Part shown: piece after piece, positions 46,564 to 53,921 of the stretch | How the letters are laid out: every line of letters begins with the position of its first letter | How positions within the stretch are numbered: position 1 is the first letter of the stretch | Source of the DNA: Aeromonas salmonicida subsp. salmonicida | GTDB lineage: Bacteria; Pseudomonadota; Gammaproteobacteria; Enterobacterales; Aeromonadaceae | Direction: 5' to 3' | Assembly (NCBI RefSeq): GCF_001643305.1 | Contig: NZ_LSGW01000115.1 | Span: 16,497 to 80,496, forward strand | Length of the DNA: 64,000 nt | Notes under the pieces: model-generated | Told to the model about the DNA's origin: nothing | Database searches by the model: none | What the model saw: the letters and a program-made list of their open reading frames with translations, nothing else | Program-made: the position numbers and the translations under genes

Positions 46564-47324
46564 AACAGGCCATCGAACAGGCGCTGAGCGAACTGGGGAT
46601 CCCCAAGGGGAGCGCCCTCATGGTGCACTCGGATGCCATGGTCGTGGCCCAGTTTCCCGGTATGGGCAATGCCCAGGGGATAGCCACCTTCTGGATGCAC
46701 CTGGAGCAGTGGCTGGCGGGGGATCTGCTGGTGCCGACCTTCACCTACAGCCCAATGGCGGGCGAGTGTTTCGACCCGGCAGCCACCCCGAGCAAGGTGG
46801 GGCTGATGACGGAGGTATTCAGGCAGCGTGACGGCGTCACCCGCACACTGGATCCCATCTTCAGCTTTGCCATCAGTGGCCCCCACGGGGCCGAGCTTGC
46901 GGCCCGTGAGTGTCACGACTGCTTCGGTCAGGAGAGCCCGTTTGGCTGGCTGGCGGAGCAGGATGGCTGGTTGCTGGGATTGGGCTGTCACCCGGACAGG
47001 ATCACCTTTACCCACTATGTGGAGCAACGGCTGGCCGTCCCCTATCGCTATCACAAATTGTTCGAGGGGCAGGTGTGCGTCGCCGGAGCCTTGCGCGACT
47101 GGCAGGCCGACTACTATGTGCGGGATCTGGCGCTGGCCAGCGAAATCGACCTCTCCCGGCTGGTGGCCCTGTTGCAGGAGAGGGGCGCCTGGCATCAGAC
47201 CCTGTGCCAGCGGGTACCAGTCTGGGCCGTGTCCTGTCGCGATTTCATTCTGGCCGCCAGTGAACTGGTGGCGACGGCGCCATTCGCCCTGATCCGTGCA
47301 GGAGGGGAATCCCATGCAGTTTGA
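46560..47324 (+). CDS. AAC(3)-family N-acyltransferase (antibiotic_NAT fold), sugar-modifying context
   Basis: 254 residues starting at GTG 46560. The fold signature is visible: GSALMVHSDAMVVAQFPG, LLVPTFTYSPMAGECFDP, TRTLDPIFSFAISGP and the WLLGLGCHPDRITFTHYVEQ segment with the conserved His-x-x-Glu pair. The family includes aminoglycoside 3-N-acetyltransferases, but members in surface-polysaccharide clusters transfer acyl groups to amino sugars. Lying directly after an FkbH-ACP pair, it is a good candidate to move the ACP-bound acid onto a sugar amine. No resistance role is inferred. Confidence 0.82.
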   Translation: MKQAIEQALSELGIPKGSALMVHSDAMVVAQFPGMGNAQGIATFWMHLEQWLAGDLLVPTFTYSPMAGECFDPAATPSKVGLMTEVFRQRDGVTRTLDPIFSFAISGPHGAELAARECHDCFGQESPFGWLAEQDGWLLGLGCHPDRITFTHYVEQRLAVPYRYHKLFEGQVCVAGALRDWQADYYVRDLALASEIDLSRLVALLQERGAWHQTLCQRVPVWAVSCRDFILAASELVATAPFALIRAGGESHAV

Positions 47325-47718
47325 CCATATAGGTCTGGTGGTGCCGGATCTCGCCAGCGGTGAGGCCTATTGCCGGGAGGTGCTGGGGCTGACTCGCTTC
47401 TCGGTGGCGGTGGAAGATCCGTTGCAGAAGGTATGGGTGCAGTTCGTGCACGATGAGGGCGGACTTTGCTATGAGCTGGTGGCGCCGGCGACAGAGGATA
47501 GTCCTGTGACCCAGGTGCTCAAGACCCGGCGCAACGTCATCAATCATCTGGCCTATCGGGTGCCCTGCCTCGCTGAGAGTGCCGCCAGACTGCGAGATCA
47601 GCGTCACCTTCCCCTCGGCCCCAGCCAGCCGGCCATCGCCTTTGGCGGTGCCCACGTCCAGTTTTTCCTGAGCCCCCTTGGCCATATAGTCGAGTTGATC
47701 GAGGCACCCACCGCATGA
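47314..47718 (+). CDS. VOC/glyoxalase superfamily protein
   Basis: 134 residues from ATG 47314. The paired beta-alpha-beta-beta-beta modules are visible. The first begins [20 protein letters not shown] (metal His at residue 5) and the second [36 protein letters not shown] supplies the terminal Glu. Metal-ligand positions seem kept, so it may be an epimerase, isomerase or lyase of the methylmalonyl-CoA epimerase type. It overlaps both neighbours, so it is firmly part of the module. The substrate is unknown; an ACP- or sugar-bound acid is plausible. Confidence 0.82.
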   Translation: MQFDHIGLVVPDLASGEAYCREVLGLTRFSVAVEDPLQKVWVQFVHDEGGLCYELVAPATEDSPVTQVLKTRRNVINHLAYRVPCLAESAARLRDQRHLPLGPSQPAIAFGGAHVQFFLSPLGHIVELIEAPTA

Positions 47719-49001
47719 GTTTTTCACCAAAGAGCGACTATCTGCCCACAGACTGGGACGATCAGGGGCAGCTCGGCGAGCAGTTGCATCGCTTGTTGAC
47801 CCTGCTGTTCCCCCTCAACCGCAGCCTGACCGGTGATGGCGTGCGCCAGACTCTGGCCCTGATCCGCCAGCACTGCCTGCCTGATCTGCAGATCAGGGAG
47901 GTGGCCAGTGGCACCGAATGTTTCGACTGGACAGTGCCCGATGAGTGGAACGTACAGCAGGCCTACATAGTGGGGCCGGACGGTCGCAAGGTGGTGGATT
48001 TCAAGGATCACAACCTGCATCTGGTGGGCTACTCGGAGCCGGTGCGCTGCACCCTTTCCCTGGCCGAACTGCAGCCTCATCTGCACTCCTTGCCCGACAT
48101 GCCGGATGCCATCCCTTATGTCACCTCCTACTACAAGCGTCGCTGGGGCTTCTGCCTGCCGCACAAGGTGCGTGAGGCGCTGCCGGGAGAGAGCGAGCAG
48201 GAGATACTGCTGTCCAGCTACACCTGCCACCCCTCCATGGCCAACAACGAGCTGTCAGGCCCCTGTGTCGGTGTCTTCCTGATGGCCTGGCTCGCCTCCC
48301 TGCCAAAGCGCCGTTACAGCTATCGGTTGATGCTGGTGCCCGAAACCCTGGGGGCCATCGTCTACCTCTCCCGCCATCTGGACCACCTCAAGTAGCACAC
48401 ACTGGCCGGCTTCAACCTGACCTGCCTGGGAGATGAGCGCAGCTACTCCTTCCTGCCCTCACGCCAGGGCAACACGCTGGCCGATCGCATCGGCCGTCAT
48501 GTGCTGGGCCACCTGGCGCCTGGTTACAAGGCTTACAGCTTCCTGGAGCGAGGTTCCAACGAGCGCCAGCTTTGCGCCCCCGGCATCGATCTGCCGGTCA
48601 CTACTCTGATGCGCAGCAAATATGGCTGCTATGTCGAATACCACACCTCGCTGGATGATCTCTCGCTGGTGACCCCTGCCGGTCTGGCGGGCGGTTTCCT
48701 GGCGCTGCGACGGGCCATCGAGTGTCTGGAACTGGATGAGCGTTGCGAGGTGACAGTGCTGGGAGAGCCCCAGCTGGGCAAGCGGGGTCTCTATCCGGAT
48801 CTGTCGACCCGCTATTCCGGTTGGCAGGTGAGGGAGATGATGAATCTGCTGGCCTACAGCGATGGCCAGCTGACCCTGTTCGAGATCGCCGAGACCATCA
48901 AGGTGCCTTTCTGGCGGGTGGCGCCGCTCGCTAGATCACTTCTTGACGCGGGGTTGCTACGTCAACATAGCCCCGTTCTTGAAAATGCACTTACAAAATA
49001 A
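47715..49001 (+). pseudogene. DUF4910 aminopeptidase-like protein interrupted by an in-frame amber codon
   Basis: The full frame is 428 codons. It is open except for a single TAG at 48393-48395, after which the same frame continues with clear family sequence (HTLAGFNLTCLGDERSYSFL). The first part holds the metal-site region [17 protein letters not shown] and LVPETLGAI; the second holds FLERGSNERQLCAPGIDLPV, EYHTSLDDLSLV and a C-terminal winged-helix stretch. Homologues sit in polysaccharide clusters and resemble M28 zinc peptidases. A C-to-T change from CAG is the simplest origin. Without suppression the protein lacks its second metal-binding half and should be inactive. Confidence 0.85.
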
Positions 49002-49133
49002 TCATTACTTGGAGTGTATGGGGTTGGTAAATATGATAGTGATCATACCTCAGCTCCTTATCGAATATCACATGTTTTGTATGGCAGAAAAATGCCACTT
49101 TATCTACCTTGGTCATGCTTTAAGGAGAGACTT

Positions 49134-50249
49134 ATGAAGTGCCCATATTGTCACGGTGATAACACATTGGTTTTCCTTGAGAGAAAAATGCCAACAGTCT
49201 TATCTGCATATTCTGGCAATTTTCCCGTGAAAGTGGCAGAGATGCAGATCAGTGCTTGCAAGGATTGCCTAGTCGGTTTTGCATCGAAGAAATTATCATC
49301 GGAAGAGTTAACTGAGATATATGATAACTATTTATATATTTCTCCTCTCAATAATATTGGCGTTACTAAATATGATGGGATGATTGATACTATCAAAAAG
49401 CATTTTAGTGTAAATGATGAAATAATAGAAATCGGTTGTTCGGAAGGGTATCTTTTGAAAAAACTCAGAGATATTGGTTTTTCTAATGTGACGGGAATTG
49501 AGCCAGGCCCTCAGGCTGATAGTGCGAAGGCATTGGGACTCAATGTCATAAAAGGTTATTTTGATGCCACTCATGCTAAAAATAAAATCGATGGCTATTA
49601 TCTGATGCATGTGTTCGAGCATTTTGAAGAGCCATTCTCAATTTTCAGATTAATGTCTTCAACATTGAATGAGACAGGGAAAATTGTAATTGAGGTTCCA
49701 AACTTTGGTGGTTTTCACGTTCAACACCTATTCTATTACAATCTTTATTTCATGCAGGTTTTGTCTCGAGACAATGATTTAAAAGTAATAGATTTTTGCA
49801 TTGAAAATGGCAGTTTAAGAGTTGTATTTACTAAGAGTGAAAATACACAATGTCGGGAAGTAGATCTAGTGTTCGACAAGATTAAGTATATGCCAAATCT
49901 TGTAGATATTAAAAATAGCTGTGAATCATCTCGTGAGAGAGTTAATGATTTTCTTAGAGGTAAAGATACTGTTTTTTGGTGGGGAGCAGGTTCAGCATCG
50001 GTCATTCTTCTGAATGAAATAGAGCGAGATGTGTTGGACAATACCAAAATAGTCGTTATTGACGGAGATAGGAATAAGTCTAATCTTACGATTCCTGGTG
50101 TGAACTTGAAAGTTAACCATTATAGTACTATTGGTAATTTACATATCAATAACTTGGTGATTGCATCCAGCTTCTATAAAGAGATATTTGATTCAATTAG
50201 GCTCAGTGGCATAACGTATGACCATGTTGAGGTTTTTAGTTATGCCTAA
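49134..50249 (+). CDS. Class I SAM-dependent C-methyltransferase with zinc-ribbon N-terminus
   Basis: 371 residues from ATG 49134 (AAGGAGAG RBS). Three parts are visible. An N-terminal zinc-binding segment has CPYC and CKDC pairs. A SAM fold has EIIEIGCSEGYLLKKLRDIG and YLMHVFEHFEEPF. A C-terminal Rossmann-like module begins DTVFWWGAGSASVILLNEI. This is the architecture of sugar C-methyltransferases (TylC3-like). The DNA is much more AT-rich than the preceding genes, pointing to separate acquisition. The in-frame 40 codons before the ATG also look coding (see findings). Confidence 0.82.
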   Translation: MKCPYCHGDNTLVFLERKMPTVLSAYSGNFPVKVAEMQISACKDCLVGFASKKLSSEELTEIYDNYLYISPLNNIGVTKYDGMIDTIKKHFSVNDEIIEIGCSEGYLLKKLRDIGFSNVTGIEPGPQADSAKALGLNVIKGYFDATHAKNKIDGYYLMHVFEHFEEPFSIFRLMSSTLNETGKIVIEVPNFGGFHVQHLFYYNLYFMQVLSRDNDLKVIDFCIENGSLRVVFTKSENTQCREVDLVFDKIKYMPNLVDIKNSCESSRERVNDFLRGKDTVFWWGAGSASVILLNEIERDVLDNTKIVVIDGDRNKSNLTIPGVNLKVNHYSTIGNLHINNLVIASSFYKEIFDSIRLSGITYDHVEVFSYA

Positions 50250-50311
50250 AATGTACAGATCTAGTTATCACCTGACACCGGCCTCAAACCGGTGTCTTGT
50301 TTACGCTACTT

Positions 50312-51065
50312 GGTGATGCCTCCAATCAGTTGAAGTGATGCTTGTCGATGAAGGCGCCGATGACTTTCTCGTGGAGCTCAACAGAGCGAGAAAAGCAGAT
50401 GGTTTTGTGAGCTAGTCGCTTGAGGCGCGTTCTGAGCGTCAGGTTGTTACACTCGATACGTTGCGTGAAGATTTTCCCAGTCAGATGTATCTTGCAGGGG
50501 ACTTCTGTGGTGTAGCTATCCCAGTCATCACTGGTGATAAAGCCAAGCTGAAGGGGGCCAACAGGCTCAGTAGTTTAAGGCATGTTTCATCGTTGCGCGG
50601 GCCAAGGGTATAGGCAACAACACGTTTTCTTTTTGGTATCAAAGGCATACCACAGCCAATATCGATTGTTTTTGTTGCCGACATACGCCCATTGCTCATC
50701 GAGTTCGTAGATAAGCGTGACATCGTCCAGCACAACTTTTTCGGTTGTCACTTGCCTTGGGGTGAGTTTTTAGGGTGCGCAGGACGGTGTTAATACCAAT
50801 GTTGAGAACGCGAGCGGCATCACGAATACTTGAGCCGTTGAAGGCCATTTCAACAATCTTCTCTTTGACGCTAGGTTCACGGGCTTCATAGGTGTAGGTG
50901 AGCTGAAAAACGTGGGAGCAGGCAGGGCAACGATAGTGAATGTGGCCAGCAGGGGTCTTACCGTGGAGATAGTGGCAACGAAGACAGTGAACGGTGATGA
51001 ATGCCATGAAGAGCTGAGTCTCAAAAGCACCCATCATACCGTCTCAACCGATCGGAGGCATCACC
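50312..51065 (-). mobile_element. IS1-family insertion sequence, 754 bp, damaged
   Basis: Terminal inverted repeats are GGTGATGCCTCCAATCAGTT at 50312 and, reversed, GGTGATGCCTCCGATCGGTT ending at 51065 (18 of 20 identical). The length of 754 bp and two-frame transposase organisation on the minus strand are those of IS1. The flanks (CGCTACTT left, GCAATATG right) do not form the 8-9 bp target duplication expected of a fresh insertion, so DNA next to it has been rearranged or deleted since. The 62 bases between the methyltransferase stop and the element hold no gene. Confidence 0.88.
50326..51007 (-). pseudogene. IS1-type InsA/InsB transposase with three small indels
   Basis: InsA reads MAFITVHCLRCHYLHGKTPA...MAFNGSSIRDAARVLNIG, with zinc-ribbon CxxC pairs and helix-turn-helix. 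InsB continues VTLIYELDEQWAYVGNKNNR...CKIHLTGKIFTQRIECNN. Three breaks are visible. The slippery A-run has five A residues (T-run 50767-50771 on +) where six would put InsA and InsB in the usual -1 relation. One A is extra in the AAAAC of the TKKK-RVVAY region. One C is missing in the LLAPF-LGF region. All three are in short homopolymers, so either decay or sequencing error is possible. Confidence 0.8.
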
Positions 51066-51089
51066 GCAATATGGTGTAAATATGTTGCC

Positions 51090-51257
51090 TGTGATTTTGA
51101 TAATGAATTGAACGGCATCCATGGCGTGGCGGCCCATTACCTCTGGAATTATCTGGGTTGGCGCAGAATTCTGTAGCATTACGGGAAGGGAGTGGATATC
51201 AGGGACTGTCTACATGAGGTGCTGGGGCGTCACATGCAACACGTAATTGGGACATAG
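51090..51257 (+). pseudogene. Transposase C-terminal remnant (IS1595/ISXO2-like, tentative)
   Basis: A frame directly right of the IS1 element reads DFDNELNGIHGVAAHYLWNY followed by LGWRRIL, a TAG, then HYGKGVDIRDCLHEVLGRHM and a stop. The HGVAxxYLxNYLxW pattern is like the C-terminus of ISXO2-type transposases. It has lost its N-terminal part, probably where IS1 now sits, and carries an internal stop. Family assignment is tentative. Confidence 0.5.
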
Positions 51258-51405
51258 CCAAAATAAATCCCCGATCCGGTGCGGAATGTCGGGTAGAGGC
51301 ACTGGTTGTTCTGCAGCTCAGCTGTGGGCTGGAGCTCAATAATTCGCTGAACGCTTGGCTGCGTGGCAGTTCCTTGCGAGATGAATTGGATGTGGTCTTG
51401 ATCAT
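51258..51405 (-). pseudogene. Truncated small gene downstream of maf cluster
   Basis: An ATG overlapping the stop of the 87-residue gene (ATGA) opens MIKTTSNSSRKELPRSQAFS, continuing about 45 codons. It then runs into the transposase remnant and ends at 51199. The coupled start suggests a real gene whose 3' part was lost. The N-terminus is Ser-rich and not recognisable. Confidence 0.4.
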
Positions 51406-51665
51406 GACACGTCTCCTGCTATGGTGGGAGAGGAAGGGGTCGTCAGGATATGCACCAGCTCATATTCGAGGTAGTCGGCCAGCCCGAGCCAGTCTTGCCG
51501 CTCTTGGCTGTGGAGCAGGGAGGCTATCAGGTCGGGTGGCAGGCTGCCCTGTTTGGTGAGAGTCTCCTGCAGCAAAATGGGCAGAGTCTGACTCGCTGCG
51601 ACCGATTGTCCCAGCCGAAACTGGTGTGCCAGCGCCGTGATGCGGGTTATCAGGCTATCCCTCAT
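51402..51665 (-). CDS. Hypothetical small helical protein downstream of maf
   Basis: 87 residues from ATG 51665, which overlaps the maf stop by 4 bases. The sequence MRDSLITRITALAHQFRLGQ... is predicted all-helical, rich in Leu and Gln, with no Cys and no signal. The coupling to maf suggests a role in flagellin glycosylation or export, but I do not recognise a family. A nine-codon longer start is possible but has no RBS. Confidence 0.6.
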   Translation of the reverse strand: MRDSLITRITALAHQFRLGQSVAASQTLPILLQETLTKQGSLPPDLIASLLHSQERQDWLGLADYLEYELVHILTTPSSPTIAGDVS

Positions 51666-52876
51666 AACAGGTATTCCTGATGGTAGCTGCAACCCGCTAT
51701 CTCGGCCCCTTCACGGCTGCTGTTCCAGAAATGCACCTCGGGATGGCGCGCTATGTATCGCTCAAGTTCGATGCGATAGGCGGAGAAGTTCGGATTGGTC
51801 TTGACCCGCCGCCCGTGTCCATCGAGGGTCCAGCTGAGCGCCTGGCTGGCTCTGGGGCCGAGCGCCCCATCCGCCCATCCGGAGTGGGTTAGCTCGCCGG
51901 GGAAGGCAAAATCCGTTCCCAGCAGAATGACCTGCTGGCAGCCCATCTGCACGGCGAGGTCGACGGCGGGATGGATGACGCTGCCGCCCGAGTGCAGGGT
52001 TCCCTTGGGGATCTCCTGCCTCAGCGTCTGGTACATGGGACTGCGGGAGTAGGCTGCCTTGCGCGGCCCCTGCCAAGCCAGCAGGGCTGCCGTAGGGACC
52101 ATGGGATAGTAGACCAGGGGGGTTTGGGCCGACTGGGCGGCAGGCAGCCTGTCGCCGTAGATGGCCTCATCGATGGTGACCACTATGTCGGGTCGGATGC
52201 CGTGGCGCAGCAAAAAAGCCAGCGCAGTATCGACGCTGATCAGCAGATAGTCCTGCCGACGGCTCTGCAACTGCTTCTGCAGGGTGGCCAGGTTGTGCTG
52301 CAGGGTCGGGCCGCTGGCGACGATCAGGGCATGTTTGCCTCGTGCAAGCCCGAACAGGCTGGCCACGTCGCCATCGCTCGTCAGCAGCTCGCGGTTTTCG
52401 GCCAGCCGGCGGGTGACAGCCGGATGCTCGGCATCGAACCTGGCGCTGGCAAACGGCAGGTCTATCTCGCTCACCAGCCGGTCCCGGATACGGGCTGCGG
52501 CGTCTTCCACCAGCTGCAGCTCGGGCGGCAGGGCGAAGAAGGGCGGGCGGATCTCGCTCTCGTCCCCCGCCATCATCAGTTCGACCTTGGAATCAGCCAG
52601 CCAGTCCTGCTGATCCAGCAGCCGCAGCACCAGGGCAAACAGGGCGCCATTCATGATCTTCACTTCCAGCCGCTTGAGGCTGGAGCGGCCCAGCAGGGCG
52701 CGCGGCAGATCGCCGAGCCCTGTGCCGTAGAGGTGCAGCACGGCCACCTCGGGCAGGCTGGCCGCCTGCAGCTCGGCCTGGATGCTCTCCACGTCCTGCG
52801 CCAGCAGGCGGGGCCAGAGGGTTGGCCAGCGCTGGCGGATAAGCCTGCCGTGCTGGGCGAACAGTTCATCACTCAT
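51662..52876 (-). CDS. maf: Motility accessory factor (Maf), flagellin nonulosonic acid transferase
   Basis: 404 residues with the DUF115/MAF_flag10 core: KHALIVASGPTLQHNLATLQ, LLISVDTALAFLLRHGIRPD and QVILLGTDFAFPGELTHSGW. Maf proteins are the cytoplasmic enzymes thought to transfer pseudaminic acid from CMP-Pse to flagellin Ser/Thr residues; in Aeromonas Maf1 is needed for flagellin glycosylation and motility. It overlaps pseI by 8 bases and the small downstream gene by 4, so it is part of a pseF-pseG-pseI-maf operon. Confidence 0.9.
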   Translation of the reverse strand: MSDELFAQHGRLIRQRWPTLWPRLLAQDVESIQAELQAASLPEVAVLHLYGTGLGDLPRALLGRSSLKRLEVKIMNGALFALVLRLLDQQDWLADSKVELMMAGDESEIRPPFFALPPELQLVEDAAARIRDRLVSEIDLPFASARFDAEHPAVTRRLAENRELLTSDGDVASLFGLARGKHALIVASGPTLQHNLATLQKQLQSRRQDYLLISVDTALAFLLRHGIRPDIVVTIDEAIYGDRLPAAQSAQTPLVYYPMVPTAALLAWQGPRKAAYSRSPMYQTLRQEIPKGTLHSGGSVIHPAVDLAVQMGCQQVILLGTDFAFPGELTHSGWADGALGPRASQALSWTLDGHGRRVKTNPNFSAYRIELERYIARHPEVHFWNSSREGAEIAGCSYHQEYLL

Positions 52877-53915
52877 CTTTGTCTATCCACTCCCAGCTCA
52901 GCGGCTGATTGGCTGCCATGTCGCGACTGACCCGCTTGCCGATGAGTCGATCGTAATCGGCGGGAGGCAGGCCGAGGGCGGGGCGCACCGACTTGATGTG
53001 GGCGGCGGTGAGCACCTCTCCGGCCGCAATATCTTTGACCAGATAGAGGGAGCGGCGAAAGGCGCGGTTGCCCTGCTCGCTCTGGGTGAGCTGGTAGTCG
53101 GCCACCCCGAGCGCCGCATGGGCGGTGTTGACCGAGGCAATGAGCTCGGTGAGTTCGGAAGGTTCCATGGAGAAGGCGCAATCCGGCCCGCCGTCGGCGC
53201 GGGCCAGGGTGAAGTGTTTCTCGACGAGGGTCGCCCCGAGCGCTGTGGCGGCGGTGGCGGTCGCCGATCCCAGGGTGTGATCGGAGAGCCCCACCTCGAC
53301 GCCAAAGCGCTGGCGCAGCATGGGAATGGTGCGCAGGTTGTATTCGGCCGCGGGCGCCGGATAGCCGCTGACGCAGTGCAGCAGCGCCAGCTGGCCGCTG
53401 CCATGCTTGAGCGCCATCTCGACGGCGGCGGCGATCTCGGCCTCGTTGGCCATGCCGGTGGACATGATGAGCGGCTTGCCGGTCTGGGCGGCGTAGCGGA
53501 TCAGGGGCAGGTCCACCAGCTCGAAGGAGGCAATCTTGTAGGCCGGGCAGTCGAGGGATTCCAGCAGATCCACGGCGCTGAAATCGAACGGACTGCTGAA
53601 CACCGTCAGCCCCAGCTCGCGCCCCTTGGCAAACAAGGCCTGATGCCATTCCCACGGCGTGTGCGCCCACTCATAGAGGTCATACAGGCTGTGACCATCC
53701 CACAGGCCGCCGTGGATCTGGAACTCGGGCCGATCGCTTCTGAGGGTGATGGTATCGGGTCTGTAGGTCTGCAGTTTGACCGCACTGGCCCCGGCCGCCT
53801 TGGCGGCGGTCATGATGGCCAGCGCGCGTTCCAGGTTGCCGTTATGGTTGGCCGAGAGTTCGGCGATCACATAGGGCGCCTGCGCCGGGCCTATGGATTG
53901 ATGGGCGATCTGCAT
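52869..53915 (-). CDS. pseI: Pseudaminic acid synthase
   Basis: 348 residues, NeuB family. It condenses 6-deoxy-AltdiNAc with phosphoenolpyruvate. The N-terminal TIM barrel has YVIAELSANHNGNLERAL, VKLQTYRPDTITL, YKIASFELVDLPLI and STGMANEAEI; the C-terminal SAF (antifreeze-like) domain has SLYLVKDIAAGEVLTAAHIKS. The ITLRSD and FSSPFDFSAVDLLE variants favour PseI over sialic acid synthase. The start lies 6 bases after pseG. Confidence 0.92.
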   Translation of the reverse strand: MQIAHQSIGPAQAPYVIAELSANHNGNLERALAIMTAAKAAGASAVKLQTYRPDTITLRSDRPEFQIHGGLWDGHSLYDLYEWAHTPWEWHQALFAKGRELGLTVFSSPFDFSAVDLLESLDCPAYKIASFELVDLPLIRYAAQTGKPLIMSTGMANEAEIAAAVEMALKHGSGQLALLHCVSGYPAPAAEYNLRTIPMLRQRFGVEVGLSDHTLGSATATAATALGATLVEKHFTLARADGGPDCAFSMEPSELTELIASVNTAHAALGVADYQLTQSEQGNRAFRRSLYLVKDIAAGEVLTAAHIKSVRPALGLPPADYDRLIGKRVSRDMAANQPLSWEWIDKDE

Positions 53916-53921
53916 CTGTGG

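Noticed and set aside
46560..47324. Aminoglycoside resistance gene
   Set aside because: The AAC(3) fold is shared, but tight coupling to an FkbH-ACP pair in a glycan locus points to sugar acylation.
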